A stretch of 64,000 nt of DNA from Ferruginibacter sp. GTDB taxonomy: Bacteria; Bacteroidota; Bacteroidia; Chitinophagales; Chitinophagaceae. Shown piece by piece: positions 1 to 9,699 of the stretch; within the stretch, counting starts at the first letter, position 1, and each line of letters opens with the position of its first letter. The translations under genes and the position numbers were made by a program. Under the pieces are notes generated by a model, which had not been told where the DNA came from, searched no databases, and worked only from the letters and a program-made list of their open reading frames with translations. The stretch spans positions 23,116 to 87,115 of the forward strand of contig NZ_JACMOO010000171.1 of the NCBI RefSeq assembly GCF_014377975.1, written 5' to 3'.

Positions 1-428
1 GTATCACCATTGCTGAACCGGTCGGGCAAAATCAGGTACATAAAATCATCCGATCTTACCCCTTGTGCAAAATGTACACCCCTACCCTCCCGTTTTGTTT
101 TAATTTCAAAATCAATGGTGAACGGTTTATTTTCCCGGTTCACTTTTATCTTTACAATACCTGGTTTTGTGGTGGAGGCAATTACAATATCTAAAAATAC
201 ATAATTGATATTTTCAACTTTATTGATCTTTTCTATTTTAACTCCGGGATATAAAATACTAAAACCACCTTTGGCATTTGCAATGCTATCTCCATGAATC
301 ATTATCTGCACTTTATTCCACTTCATACCCGTCCACCAGTTGGTAGGGTAACATTGATAACTGCTTTGCTGCCCATTTACAAAAATTACAAAGCACAAAA
401 AAATGAACAATCCGAAACCCTTTTTCAT
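1..428 (-). CDS. GH13 alpha-amylase/neopullulanase-like, N-terminal part only (runs off the window)
   Basis: The reading frame starts at ATG 428-426 and stays open to base 1, giving about 142 residues. It begins with a hydrophobic signal peptide (residues 1-20, ending VNGQ). An Ig-like cyclomaltodextrinase N-terminal domain follows, recognisable by the YPTNWWTGMKW segment near residue 27. The visible part ends at DRFSNGD, the conserved entry into the GH13 catalytic barrel. Members of this family (SusA, neopullulanase) cleave alpha-1,4-glucans and maltodextrins in the periplasm. The catalytic residues lie outside the window. The gene starts 5 bp after the stop of the SLC45-type transporter on the same strand, so both are probably one starch or maltodextrin operon. 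Confidence 0.85.
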   Translation of the reverse strand, partial: MKKGFGLFIFLCFVIFVNGQQSSYQCYPTNWWTGMKWNKVQIMIHGDSIANAKGGFSILYPGVKIEKINKVENINYVFLDIVIASTTKPGIVKIKVNRENKPFTIDFEIKTKREGRGVHFAQGVRSDDFMYLILPDRFSNGD

Positions 429-433
429 AGTTA

Positions 434-1954
434 TTATTTTATTTTTATTCGCAGGGTTAACAGGGCCGCAACAATCATCAAACACCCACCCAGCACCAGT
501 GTATAAATAGCATTGCCATTAAAAAAATGTTTGGTAAAAACCCCTAAAAGTGTAGCGGCAAGAATTTGTGGTATTACAATAAAAAAATTAAAAATGCCCA
601 TATAAACACCCATTTTATTAGAAGGTAACGCTGCGGTTAACATAGAATAAGGCATCGATAAAATACTTGACCATGCAAGCCCGATACCCGCCATGCTTAG
701 GATGAGCAGGTATTTATCTGTAAATATAAAAAAAGAAATCATTCCGATTCCGCCAGCTACCAGGCAAATTAAATGCGTCATTGGGCGGCCGGTTTTCTTT
801 GCAAGCACGGGCAATAAAAATGCAAAAAGAGCAGAGAAGCCATTGTAAAATCCAAATAGTACGCCTACCCAGTTTCCTATTTCATTGTATGCTTTTGAAG
901 AAGTATCCGTAGTATTTGCAATGTTTTGAGCCAAAGCTGGTGTGGCATAAATCCACATGGCGAATAGTGCAAACCAGGTAAAAAATTGTACTACGGCCAA
1001 TTGCTTCATGGTGTCGGGCATTTTGTATAAATCATTCACAACCTCTACCAGTCCGTTTTTCTTTTTACCAGACCAAAACATACCTGCTATCAATTGAATA
1101 ATACCAAAGCTTGCAATACCCAGGGTTAGTACGTACAATTCTTTCTCCAGTGGCATTTCCAAATGCATTGCATTGTAGTAATACAATAAAAAACTTACAA
1201 TGGTCCCGGTTATTAACCATATCAAACCTTTGCTGTAAAATGATTTTACCGGAGTGGTAATAATGGAATGATCTACCTGCTGTTGTTCAACAGATTCAAA
1301 ACTTTTAAGCTCTGCAGGTGAATATTCTTTTGTGGTAAAAACGGTGTAGGCAACGGATAAAAAAAATACAACTGCCCCAATATAAAAAGAGAATTTTACT
1401 GAGTTGGGTATGATGCCCGGCGCTGCCTCATTGGCAACACCCAACGTTGTTAATAAGTAAGGTAATATGGATGAAACCACTGCACCAATGCCTATAAAAA
1501 AACTTTGCATCGCAAAACCCGCAGTGCGTTGGTCATCGGGCAGCATATCACCTACAAATGCACGAAATGGTTCCATCGAAATATTGATGGATGCATCCAG
1601 CAACCACAACATAACGGCGGCCATCCACAAAGCATATACATTTGGAAAAACAAGCAGGGCAACGGAAGCCAGTATTGCACCAATTAAGAAGAACGGCCTT
1701 CTTCTTCCCCATGCTGGCGACCAGGTTTTATCACTTAGATGACCAATAACAGGTTGTATAATAAGACCTGTTAAAGGAGCAGCAATCCAAAGAATCGGTA
1801 TGTCATCAATCTTTGCACCCAATGACTGAAAAATGCGGCTGACATTGGCATTTTGCAACCCAAAGCCAAACTGAATACCTAAAAATCCCACACTCATATT
1901 AATGATCTGGCGAAGAGTTAGTATTGGCTTTTTAGCAGTAATGAAGGAAGACAT
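434..1954 (-). CDS. SLC45-type MFS sugar (maltose/sucrose) transporter
   Basis: A 506-residue inner-membrane protein with about 12 hydrophobic segments. The N-terminal half contains GHLSDKTWSPAWGRRRPFF, the loop 2-3 signature of the SLC45/GPH-like branch of the major facilitator superfamily. It also has the conserved DASINISMEPFRAFVGDMLP stretch. Characterised relatives import maltose or sucrose with protons. It lies directly upstream of the GH13 gene (5 bp gap), which suggests uptake of maltose or maltodextrin released by that enzyme. The start is the ATG at 1954; the preceding 60 bases are AT-rich and hold the terminator of glgC. Substrate specificity is inferred from family and neighbourhood. 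Confidence 0.85.
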   Translation of the reverse strand: MSSFITAKKPILTLRQIINMSVGFLGIQFGFGLQNANVSRIFQSLGAKIDDIPILWIAAPLTGLIIQPVIGHLSDKTWSPAWGRRRPFFLIGAILASVALLVFPNVYALWMAAVMLWLLDASINISMEPFRAFVGDMLPDDQRTAGFAMQSFFIGIGAVVSSILPYLLTTLGVANEAAPGIIPNSVKFSFYIGAVVFFLSVAYTVFTTKEYSPAELKSFESVEQQQVDHSIITTPVKSFYSKGLIWLITGTIVSFLLYYYNAMHLEMPLEKELYVLTLGIASFGIIQLIAGMFWSGKKKNGLVEVVNDLYKMPDTMKQLAVVQFFTWFALFAMWIYATPALAQNIANTTDTSSKAYNEIGNWVGVLFGFYNGFSALFAFLLPVLAKKTGRPMTHLICLVAGGIGMISFFIFTDKYLLILSMAGIGLAWSSILSMPYSMLTAALPSNKMGVYMGIFNFFIVIPQILAATLLGVFTKHFFNGNAIYTLVLGGCLMIVAALLTLRIKIK

Positions 1955-2011
1955 AGCAAGAGTTTAAAGTATATATTTTTACAAAAAAATACACATGGGT
2001 TGCGTTGAAAT

Positions 2012-2044
2012 AAAAAAACATCCTGCTGAGCAGGATGTTTTTTT
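2012..2044. terminator. Bidirectional rho-independent terminator after glgC
   Basis: A perfect 10-bp stem (2017-2026 with 2030-2039) with a TGA loop has a run of A on its left and a run of T on its right, so it can work in both directions. It lies 12 bases beyond the glgC stop and before the transporter gene. It therefore probably separates the glycogen genes from the maltose operon. Confidence 0.85.
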
Positions 2045-2055
2045 ATTTTGGTTTC

Positions 2056-3333
2056 TTAAATAACAAAACCATCTGGCAAAACAGCACGTTTCTTTACTAC
2101 AACAATGCCGTCTTTTACTGTATACAATTCATGATCTGAATCCTGGAGATGACTTCCTCCATTGATGCGCACATCATTACCGATGCGGCAGTTTTTATCA
2201 ACTATGGTATTTTTAATATAGCACCTGTCGCCGATACCGCATTGTGGAATCCCCTTCTGCTGGTTGTCGGTAATTTCTTTAATGGTTTGGTAATAATCGT
2301 TGCCCATAATATAACTGCTAACAATGGTAGAACCATGGCCAATACGGCTTCTTACCCCTATTACACTGTTTTCAATTCGGCTGGCATTGATGATGGAACC
2401 TTCTGCAATGATGGTTTTTTCTAAAGTTGTACCGCTTATTTTTGCCGGCGGCAACATCCTTGCCCTTGTGTATACCACTTTTTGGTTATCAAATAAATTA
2501 AAGAGTGGCAGGTCGAGCGTTAATGCAAGATTTGCTTCAAAGAAGGAATAAATATTTCCAATGTCTGTCCAGTATCCATCATATTGATAACTGATCACTT
2601 TGTATTTTTCAATCGAAGTGGGAATGATTTCTTTACCAAAATCGGTGGCATCTTTTTTCTCATCTTCCAGCAAATCAAATAAAAGCTTTCTGTTAAAAAT
2701 ATAAATACCCATGGAAGCCAGGTAATTTCTTCCCTGCTTTTTCATATCTGCCCCGGTATCACTCACCCAATCCGGCAGCAATTCGGCTTTGGGCTTTTCT
2801 ATAAAGCTTGTAATTACATTTTCTTCATTGGCTTTTAATATGCCAAACTCCGGCGCTTCCCTATCCCCCACCGGTATGGTGGCAATAGAAATATCCGCCC
2901 CGCTGGCAGCATGATTGTTAATCATTTCCTCAAAATCCATCTGGTACAACTGGTCGCCGCTTAATATTAAAACATACTCAAAATCGTAGGTGTTAATGTG
3001 CCGTAGCGACTGACGTACCGCATCTGCTGTACCCTGAAACCATCCGGCGTTATCCGGCGTTTGCTCTGCGGCAAGAATATCTACAAATCCCTTGCTGAAG
3101 ATGCTGAACTGGTAGGTATTTTTTATATGCTTGTTGAGGGAGGCAGAGTTAAACTGTGTAAGTACCAATATCCGGTTAAGGCTCGAATTAATACAATTGG
3201 AAATGGGGATATCCACCAGGCGATACTTACCTGCAATAGGTACTGCAGGCTTACTGCGACTGGCTGTAAGCGGGTATAACCTTGATCCTGCTCCTCCTCC
3301 TAATACTATTGAAATAACTGAATTACTATCCAT
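2056..3333 (-). CDS. glgC: Glucose-1-phosphate adenylyltransferase
   Basis: A 425-residue enzyme that makes ADP-glucose from ATP and glucose-1-phosphate, the committed step of bacterial glycogen synthesis. The nucleotidyltransferase signature GGGAGSRLYPLT is at residues 12-23, followed by SKPAVPIAGKYRLVDIPISN. The middle contains ILSGDQLYQMD and SFIEKPK. The C-terminal third is a left-handed beta-helix made of hexapeptide-like repeats (ENSVIGVRSRIGHGS and onward). The length is normal for GlgC. It lies 71 bp downstream of glgA on the same strand, so the two are probably co-transcribed, and a strong terminator follows. Confidence 0.95.
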   Translation of the reverse strand: MDSNSVISIVLGGGAGSRLYPLTASRSKPAVPIAGKYRLVDIPISNCINSSLNRILVLTQFNSASLNKHIKNTYQFSIFSKGFVDILAAEQTPDNAGWFQGTADAVRQSLRHINTYDFEYVLILSGDQLYQMDFEEMINNHAASGADISIATIPVGDREAPEFGILKANEENVITSFIEKPKAELLPDWVSDTGADMKKQGRNYLASMGIYIFNRKLLFDLLEDEKKDATDFGKEIIPTSIEKYKVISYQYDGYWTDIGNIYSFFEANLALTLDLPLFNLFDNQKVVYTRARMLPPAKISGTTLEKTIIAEGSIINASRIENSVIGVRSRIGHGSTIVSSYIMGNDYYQTIKEITDNQQKGIPQCGIGDRCYIKNTIVDKNCRIGNDVRINGGSHLQDSDHELYTVKDGIVVVKKRAVLPDGFVI

Positions 3334-3404
3334 ATATGGCTGGTTAAATGTTTACTGAATTAAAATGCAATGCTTTATTAAATATATTACAATTCCCGAA
3401 ACTA

Positions 3405-4820
3405 CTATAGTAAACTGCTGTATAAATTAATATAACTCTCAGCGCTCTTTTGCCAGCTGTTATCTATCTTCATAATTGTTGTTCGTATTTTATGCAGGCG
3501 TTTGGTTTTTTTATATAATTCCAACGCCCGGTGAATTGAGTAAGTGATATCCCAAACGGTAGCATCATTAAAAACAATTCCATATCCTCCTGGTTCGCCG
3601 TAATCAATTACGGTGTCCCTTAAACCTCCGGTATTTCTTACAATAGGGATGGTGCCATACCGCATGGCATACATCTGATTTAATCCACAAGGCTCTACCC
3701 TGCTGGGCATTAATAAAAAATCAGCCCCTGCATACATCTGGTGACTTAGTTTTTCATTGTAACCAATTTTTGAATTGTAATAACCTGCCAATGGTGTCTT
3801 CATATTTTCCAGTTCCTGTTCCACAATGGCATCACCACTGCCAAGAATTAAAAAATTCATAGTGCCCTGCAAGTGGTATACCGCATCATAAATAGCCTGC
3901 GGTAATAAATCAGCGGCCTTTTCATGCACCAGCCTTCCGATAAAAATAAACAACGGCTTTTCAATGTCTAAACTAAACTGTTCGCACAATATTTGTTTAC
4001 TGGCCAGTTTACCTTCCGCTACATTTTCTACACTAAAATTATTATCAATGTAACTGTCAGCAGCAGGGTTCCATACGGCATCATCAATGCCATTTAATAT
4101 GCCGGTACATTTGCCCTTCTCGTATTCAAATAAATTTTCCAAACCATTTGCGTTGGAACGCATTTCCTCCAGATAACTCTGACTAACGGTGGTAACTTTT
4201 GTAGCGCATTTTACCGCACTGGCCAATGGATTGATATTTTTATTCCAATCAAGTTTCCCCCACTCCCAAGAGTTCCATTCAGGAAGATAAATGGCTTTAT
4301 CCCAGCCCATCCATCCCTGGTATTGCGCATTGTGAATGGTAAGCACTGTAGGTATGGCGGCCAGGTGCTGGTAGGCATAACAGTACTGCATCATAAAAGG
4401 GATAAGCCCGGTATGATGATCATGCACATGCACAACATCCGGCTTATGATTCCATTTACTAACCCAGTCAACTACAGCAATCTGAAAGGCAGTGAACCTT
4501 TCGGCATCATCATAATATCCATAAACGGCTTCCCGGTCAAGTAAGCCATTAATATCCACCAGGTAAAGATCAAAACCAAGTTTGTTGGTTCTTTCTTTTA
4601 TAATGGTGTAATTAAACCAGTATGGCCCCATCCCAAAAGATCCCTTATGAGCAATATCAAATTCATTTTCGTACAAAAATTTTGTTTTGTACATAGGCAT
4701 CACCACTTTGGCGATGTGCCCAAGCTGGTGCTGGTATTTCGGCAAAGCCCCCACCACATCACCCAATCCACCAGCCTTTGCTACGGGATAACATTCTGCG
4801 CTTACATGTAGTATTTCCAT
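3405..4820 (-). CDS. glgA: Glycogen synthase (ADP-glucose dependent)
   Basis: A 471-residue GT5 glycosyltransferase that elongates alpha-1,4-glucan from ADP-glucose. It starts with MEILHVSAECYPVAKAGGLGDV, which contains the KxGGLGDV sugar-nucleotide motif. The C-terminal half contains the FIGRLVHEKAADLL segment and the SRVEPCGLNQMYAMRYG motif typical of the GT-B active site. It is first in a two-gene unit with glgC. It is divergent from the FucP-type transporter, with which it shares a 268-bp upstream region. The length and start (ATG at 4820) match the family. Confidence 0.95.
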   Translation of the reverse strand: MEILHVSAECYPVAKAGGLGDVVGALPKYQHQLGHIAKVVMPMYKTKFLYENEFDIAHKGSFGMGPYWFNYTIIKERTNKLGFDLYLVDINGLLDREAVYGYYDDAERFTAFQIAVVDWVSKWNHKPDVVHVHDHHTGLIPFMMQYCYAYQHLAAIPTVLTIHNAQYQGWMGWDKAIYLPEWNSWEWGKLDWNKNINPLASAVKCATKVTTVSQSYLEEMRSNANGLENLFEYEKGKCTGILNGIDDAVWNPAADSYIDNNFSVENVAEGKLASKQILCEQFSLDIEKPLFIFIGRLVHEKAADLLPQAIYDAVYHLQGTMNFLILGSGDAIVEQELENMKTPLAGYYNSKIGYNEKLSHQMYAGADFLLMPSRVEPCGLNQMYAMRYGTIPIVRNTGGLRDTVIDYGEPGGYGIVFNDATVWDITYSIHRALELYKKTKRLHKIRTTIMKIDNSWQKSAESYINLYSSLL

Positions 4821-5088
4821 TCTTTAAAGATTATCTTAAAATCCTTTCAATTTATGAATGTTTTTTCTTTGAACAATCAATGTCTGAAAATAAAATACCG
4901 GGCTGTTGTATTGCTACAGATTGTTTTTTAATTTGATTACTGAAAGATATAAATGAACGTTTACAAATTATAATAATCTTTTTAAATTACAGGAGCTGGA
5001 AATATTATAAAAAAAATTTACTGCAGAAAATAGTCATTCACTTTTAGTAAGAACACACACTGTTTATTTTTTCAAGTAAACAAAAAAA
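4821..5088. promoter_or_regulatory. Divergent intergenic region between glgA and the sugar symporter
   Basis: A 268-bp AT-rich stretch that must hold the promoters of both divergent genes. I could not find a full Bacteroidota consensus (TTTG with TAnnTTTG), so no exact promoter is given. The bases just before 5089 are A-rich, which suits translation initiation in this phylum. Confidence 0.4.
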
Positions 5089-6576
5089 ATGATAACTTTC
5101 CTCATTCTTAATAAAACTCAACGATTCAATATGAGCCAACAAACCAAATGGTCGCAATTCGGAACCCTTGTAACAGTATTTTTTTTCTGGGGATTTGTAG
5201 CTGCAAGTAATGACATTTTAATACCCGTATTTCGAAAGGCATTTAATTTATCACAATTTCAAAGTCAGTTGGTATCGGTAGCGTTTTATGTGGCATATAC
5301 AGTCGGGTCAATTATTTATTACATAGTTTCTAAACTAATTGGTAGCGACCTTTTGAATAAAATGGGTTACAAAAATGGAATTGCTTTAGGATTAATTATT
5401 TCCGCCATCGGTACTTTATTGTTTTATCCTGCTGCTAATACGGCCTCTTTTACCTTAATGCTAACCGGCCTGTTTGTAGTGGGTCTTGGGTTTTCATTGC
5501 AGCAAATTGCAGCAAACCCATTAGCGATAATAATGGGGGATCCTAAAACAGGTTCACAGCGTTTAATCATGGCGGGCGGTGTAAATAATTTTGGCACTAC
5601 CATCGGTCCATTACTGGTAAGCTTTGCCATTTTTGGAAGTGTGGCCTCAGGCCGTACAGTTGCCAGCATTGAAAGCGTCAAAACTCCTTATTTGATAGTT
5701 GGACTTGCTTTTTTATTAGTTGCACTGTTCATAAAGTTTTCCTCTGTTCCTAACAAAATAGATCTGGAACATGTTGCAGAAGAAGAAGCGGTTACAGGAG
5801 ATAAATTAATTCACAGAAATTCTGCCTTTCAATACCCGCAATTGTGGCTGGGCATGATTGCCATTTTTGTTTATGTAGGTGTGGAAGTTTCAACTGCCAG
5901 TAATTTACCAGCATACATGGAGCAGCATTTGGGTGTTCCAACAGATAAAGTAGCTCCTTATATTTCATTGTATTGGGCTAGTTTAATGATTGGCCGCTGG
6001 ACAGGTGCGGTGGGTGCCTTTGATGTAAGTAAAGGGGCCAAACAGATACTTAATTTTTTAATGCCCTACCTGGCGTTTGGCGTTTTTTTACTGGTAAATA
6101 CCATTGCACAGCATGACGTTACACAGTTTTTTGTATATGCGTTTGTGATAGCTATAATGATTGCAGGTGATATTTTAAGCAAGGGTAATCCAGCAAGAAT
6201 GTTGCTGATTTTTGCTGCAATGGGAATCACTGCTTTATGTATCGGTATGTTGACAACAGGTATGGTAAGTGCCTATGCGTTCATAAGTGTAGGTCTTTTT
6301 TGCAGTACCTTATGGCCGTGCATCTTTACATTGGCTGTTGCCGGCCTGGGCAAAAATACAGGACAAGGAAGCAGCTTGTTAATTATGATGATTATGGGAG
6401 GAGGTTTAATAAGTGCCTTGCAGGGATGGCTGGCAGATAAAACAGGTATTCAGTTTAGTTACATCGTTGGTGTTGCCTGTTTTGCGTATCTTGCATTCTA
6501 TGCTATACGTGCTAAATCTGTTTTAAAATCGCAGGGAATAGATTACGATGCATTGAATGCAGAAGGCGGCCATTAA
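5089..6576 (+). CDS. FucP/GluP-type sugar MFS symporter
   Basis: A 495-residue inner-membrane transporter of the FHS (fucose-galactose-glucose:H+ symporter) branch of the MFS, with about 12 membrane segments. FFFWGFVAASNDILIPVFRKAF near the N-terminus and QQIAANPLAIIMGDPKTGSQRL in helix 4-5 are family hallmarks. Two starts are possible. ATG 5089 sits in an A-rich context. ATG 5131 gives MSQQTKWSQFG, which fits relatives better, because the first 14 residues look unrelated to the family. A ROK glucokinase follows 66 bp downstream, so uptake and phosphorylation of glucose or a similar hexose are probably coupled. Confidence 0.88.
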   Translation: MITFLILNKTQRFNMSQQTKWSQFGTLVTVFFFWGFVAASNDILIPVFRKAFNLSQFQSQLVSVAFYVAYTVGSIIYYIVSKLIGSDLLNKMGYKNGIALGLIISAIGTLLFYPAANTASFTLMLTGLFVVGLGFSLQQIAANPLAIIMGDPKTGSQRLIMAGGVNNFGTTIGPLLVSFAIFGSVASGRTVASIESVKTPYLIVGLAFLLVALFIKFSSVPNKIDLEHVAEEEAVTGDKLIHRNSAFQYPQLWLGMIAIFVYVGVEVSTASNLPAYMEQHLGVPTDKVAPYISLYWASLMIGRWTGAVGAFDVSKGAKQILNFLMPYLAFGVFLLVNTIAQHDVTQFFVYAFVIAIMIAGDILSKGNPARMLLIFAAMGITALCIGMLTTGMVSAYAFISVGLFCSTLWPCIFTLAVAGLGKNTGQGSSLLIMMIMGGGLISALQGWLADKTGIQFSYIVGVACFAYLAFYAIRAKSVLKSQGIDYDALNAEGGH

Positions 6577-6642
6577 TGGAAGCGAATTAAGTTACAGCAG
6601 CATGCGCTGCTATTTTTCATCTTTAATAATTTAGAATCCGTT

Positions 6643-7626
6643 ATGCGCAAACCATACGCCATAGGTATTGACGTGGGGGGAACAACCACCAAATTTGGTA
6701 TTGTAAACCGCCATGGAGAAATTTTAGAACAGGATCGTATCCCGAGCAATGCACACGAAGTGGTGGAAGAATTTATAGACGACCTGTGTGCCAAGTTGCT
6801 ACCAATGGTGAAAAGAGCTGGTGGCATTGAAAAATTTGTTGGCATTGGTATGGGCGCCCCCAACGGAAATTTATATACCGGCACCATTGAATATGCGCCT
6901 AATTTAAGATGGAAAGGCATTATTCCGATTGCTGATTTAATGCAAAAAAAATTCGGCCTTAAAACGATATTGACCAATGATGCCAATGCAGCGGCAGTAG
7001 GAGAAATGATGTATGGTATTACTAAAGACATTAAACATTTTATAACCATTACTTTGGGAACCGGTGTTGGTAGCGGCATTGTGATTGACGGAAAAATTGT
7101 AGTGGGATATGATGGCTTTGCGGGCGAGCTTGGGCATACTATTATCCGCCCTGGTGGCCGCTTGCATAAAAGTACCGGCGCTCATGGAAGTCTTGAAGCG
7201 TACGCCTCTGCAACCGGTGTCAGGCAAACAGCTATTGAAATGCTTACAGAACATCCTGAAGTACCGAGCCTGTTGCGTAACTACACTATCAACGAATTAA
7301 CAAGCGAAACAGTATATGATTGTGCCATGCAGGGGGATGGCATTGCTAACCGGATTTTTGAATTTACGGGACAGATACTGGGTGAATCACTGGCTAATTT
7401 TATTATGTTCTCTTCACCAGAAGCCATCGTATTCTTTGGTGGCCTCACCAAGGCGGGTCCGTTATTGCTAAACCCAACCAGGAAACACATGGAAGCTAAT
7501 CTGCTTCCGATTTTTCAAAACAAAGTAAAGCTTTTGTTTAGCGAATTGAAAGAAGCGGATGCAGCTATATTGGGCGCCAGTGCCCTGATATGGGATACGG
7601 TACGGGATGAAAAGGGCGTATTTTAA
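6643..7626 (+). CDS. ROK-family glucokinase, lacking the usual zinc cysteines
   Basis: A 327-residue cytoplasmic sugar kinase. IGIDVGGTTTKFG (residues 7-19) is the ATP phosphate-binding motif, NDANAA (112-117) carries the catalytic Asp113, and GTGVGSGIVIDG binds ATP. GELGH (161-165) keeps the family Glu and His. The usual CxCGxxGCxE zinc loop reads KSTGAHGSLE at about residues 176-185, so all three cysteines are replaced. It follows the FucP-type symporter and ends just before a strong convergent terminator. The likely substrate is glucose, but other hexoses or N-acetyl sugars cannot be excluded. Confidence 0.88.
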   Translation: MRKPYAIGIDVGGTTTKFGIVNRHGEILEQDRIPSNAHEVVEEFIDDLCAKLLPMVKRAGGIEKFVGIGMGAPNGNLYTGTIEYAPNLRWKGIIPIADLMQKKFGLKTILTNDANAAAVGEMMYGITKDIKHFITITLGTGVGSGIVIDGKIVVGYDGFAGELGHTIIRPGGRLHKSTGAHGSLEAYASATGVRQTAIEMLTEHPEVPSLLRNYTINELTSETVYDCAMQGDGIANRIFEFTGQILGESLANFIMFSSPEAIVFFGGLTKAGPLLLNPTRKHMEANLLPIFQNKVKLLFSELKEADAAILGASALIWDTVRDEKGVF

Positions 7627-7655
7627 AAAAGGAAAATCAATACTATATAATTTTA

Positions 7656-7699
7656 TTACAACAAAAAGCCAGGCGGTATGCACTGGCTTTTTGTTGTAA
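7656..7699. terminator. Convergent bidirectional terminator between glucokinase and lipA
   Basis: A perfect 17-bp inverted repeat (7656-7672 with 7683-7699) has a 10-base loop and internal A and T runs on opposite sides. It lies between the ends of two convergent genes and should stop transcription from both. Confidence 0.9.
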
Positions 7700-7722
7700 T
7701 TTATTCTTTGATAAATGCAATA

Positions 7723-8646
7723 TTATAACATGGCTTTTTCCTGCATCCAGTTATTTCTGCCCCATCCTTCAATAACATGTTTATCGCTATGATAAGATGA
7801 CCTTACCAGTGGCCCGCTTTCCACATAATCAAATCCCATCTGGTAACCAATTTCCCTCAGTTCTTTAAACTCGTCCGGGTGCACAAAACGTTGTACCTGT
7901 AAATGTTTTTTGCTGGGCTGCAGGTATTGACCAATTGTAATTACATCTACCTTACTGTCACGCAAATTCTGCATGGTTTGCACCACTTCTTCCTTTACTT
8001 CGCCAAGGCCCAGCATGATACCACTTTTAGTGCGCATGCCGCCTTGTTTTAAAATGCGCAAAGTTTCCATACTGCGCCAGTATTTGGCTTGTATGCGTAC
8101 CTGCCGTGTTAGCCTTTCTACCGTTTCTATATTGTGCGATACAACTTGTGGTGCAGCATCAATTATTCGTTGAATATTTTCTGCTTCCGCTTTAAAATCG
8201 GGTATCAGCGTTTCCAGCGTGGTATGAGGGTTTAATGCTTTGATGGCTTTGATGGTGTTATACCAGATGATGGAACCTCCATCCCGTATTTCATCCCTGT
8301 CAACCGACGTAACTACGGCATGTTTTACCTTCATTAAATGGATGGCTTCAGCTACCCGCTGAGGTTCATCCCAATCTACCGCTTCCGGCCTTCCTGTTGC
8401 TACCGCACAAAAACCACAGCTTCTTGTGCAAATATTACCCAGTATCATAAAAGTGGCCGTACCCTCTCCCCAGCATTCGCCCATGTTGGGGCAATTGCCA
8501 CTTTCGCAAATAGTATGAAGTTTATGGGTGTCCACCAAATTTCTTACATGGCGGTAATCTTCACCAATGGGTAACTTAACTCTTAGCCAATCCGGCTTTT
8601 TTATTGTAGGGATTACTGGTTCTTCTAACATAGGTAATTCTATCAT
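7723..8646 (-). CDS. lipA: Lipoyl synthase
   Basis: A 307-residue radical-SAM enzyme that inserts two sulfur atoms into protein-bound octanoyl chains to make lipoyl cofactor. Both iron-sulfur clusters are visible. The auxiliary cluster motif is [12 protein letters not shown] (C-x4-C-x5-C). The radical-SAM cluster motif is CTRSCGFC (C-x3-C-x2-C). The C-terminal region has the expected [13 protein letters not shown] and [11 protein letters not shown], with the serine that ligates the auxiliary cluster. The length is standard. It is a single gene whose 205-bp upstream region shows no recognisable gene. Confidence 0.97.
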   Translation of the reverse strand: MIELPMLEEPVIPTIKKPDWLRVKLPIGEDYRHVRNLVDTHKLHTICESGNCPNMGECWGEGTATFMILGNICTRSCGFCAVATGRPEAVDWDEPQRVAEAIHLMKVKHAVVTSVDRDEIRDGGSIIWYNTIKAIKALNPHTTLETLIPDFKAEAENIQRIIDAAPQVVSHNIETVERLTRQVRIQAKYWRSMETLRILKQGGMRTKSGIMLGLGEVKEEVVQTMQNLRDSKVDVITIGQYLQPSKKHLQVQRFVHPDEFKELREIGYQMGFDYVESGPLVRSSYHSDKHVIEGWGRNNWMQEKAML

Positions 8647-8851
8647 TCAAATATTTTATAATTTAAAATAATTAATTTATGCTCAGCCTGGTTAAGTTCA
8701 ATATTGCAAGAACAGGCTTTATTTTTTGCTCCTGAACCAACTTAGTGTAATCCGGCTTTTGCTGGTATACCTTCATGTTGAGGCAGGTGGGAAAATGACC
8801 CCTTGGCAGAAGAAAATAAAAAGAGCCAGCTTGCTTCTTAAAGAAGGCATT

Positions 8852-9658
8852 CTATTTTCTTTTACCAAACATAATTGTTACGTATAAGTTCACAAATAAG
8901 TTTTTAGGCGTAGAGAATACCAGTTGTGGTATTTTCTTAGCATACAATTCGGCAGTTACACCAACTTCTATTGCACTCAAAACTTCATTATACCTGCCAT
9001 AATCAAAACGCAATGCTGCTTTGGCATAGGCGCCGGGTGTAACTTTTAAATTACCCCATCCTTTACCAAAAGTGGGTCCTGTAGCCTGCAGATAATAAAG
9101 CAGGGAACTGGAACTGAATGTATTGCTGTCGGCACTTTCGTATCGGATAGATTTTCTTGCTGCCGGTGATTTGGTGGTATCGAAAACATCCAAATAATAC
9201 GGCCTTAATAATCCAAGCGAAATGCCGCCGCCAAAATTAGCTGTAATACTCACCCCATTTTTATTGCTTTTATTACCCAATAAAATTTGCTGTTGCACAC
9301 CAAGTTTTACCGGATAGAAAAAATTTATTTTACCAAAAATCAGCGAAGGTCCTGCATAGAAAGAATTAGTTTGTTTGTCTTCTTTGGAATTTTTGCGTTC
9401 TGCAATATCCAGTTGAAATAACAGGGATTTTTTAATAGATTGTGCCCTTCCAATTTCCATAAAACCACCATACCCGTCGTTGGTTAATTTAAATCCAAAT
9501 GCGGTGTGTTTGGTATAAGTAATTACGCCCTCTTCCTCCTGCCGGATGAGTGCATTTATTTTTTGGCGATGTTCTTCTTTTTTGTCTTTTTTAGTTTGCT
9601 GTCCAAATACCTGGGATGTTGCCGTTATTGCCAGGATAATAAAAAATATTTTGCGCAT
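8852..9658 (-). CDS. Secreted beta-rich protein, probably outer-membrane, unknown function
   Basis: A 268-residue protein with a clear signal peptide (residues 1-19, cleavage after VFG). A charged helix (QTKKDKKEEHRQKINALIRQEEEG) follows. The rest is a beta-rich segment with many alternating hydrophobic residues. It ends in an aromatic/hydrophobic pattern (LFVNLYVTIMFGKRK) reminiscent of outer-membrane beta-barrels. I do not recognise a named domain; such proteins are common single genes in Chitinophagaceae. It is divergent from the OsmC-like gene, with 41 bp between the starts. Confidence 0.75.
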   Translation of the reverse strand: MRKIFFIILAITATSQVFGQQTKKDKKEEHRQKINALIRQEEEGVITYTKHTAFGFKLTNDGYGGFMEIGRAQSIKKSLLFQLDIAERKNSKEDKQTNSFYAGPSLIFGKINFFYPVKLGVQQQILLGNKSNKNGVSITANFGGGISLGLLRPYYLDVFDTTKSPAARKSIRYESADSNTFSSSSLLYYLQATGPTFGKGWGNLKVTPGAYAKAALRFDYGRYNEVLSAIEVGVTAELYAKKIPQLVFSTPKNLFVNLYVTIMFGKRK

Positions 9659-9699
9659 GGTAATTTTTTACTTCAGTAAATTTATACAAAAATAGTACA

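Noticed and set aside
1467..1742. Plus-strand open frame inside the SLC45-type transporter
   Set aside because: It is antisense to a well-supported membrane protein and has no recognisable domain.
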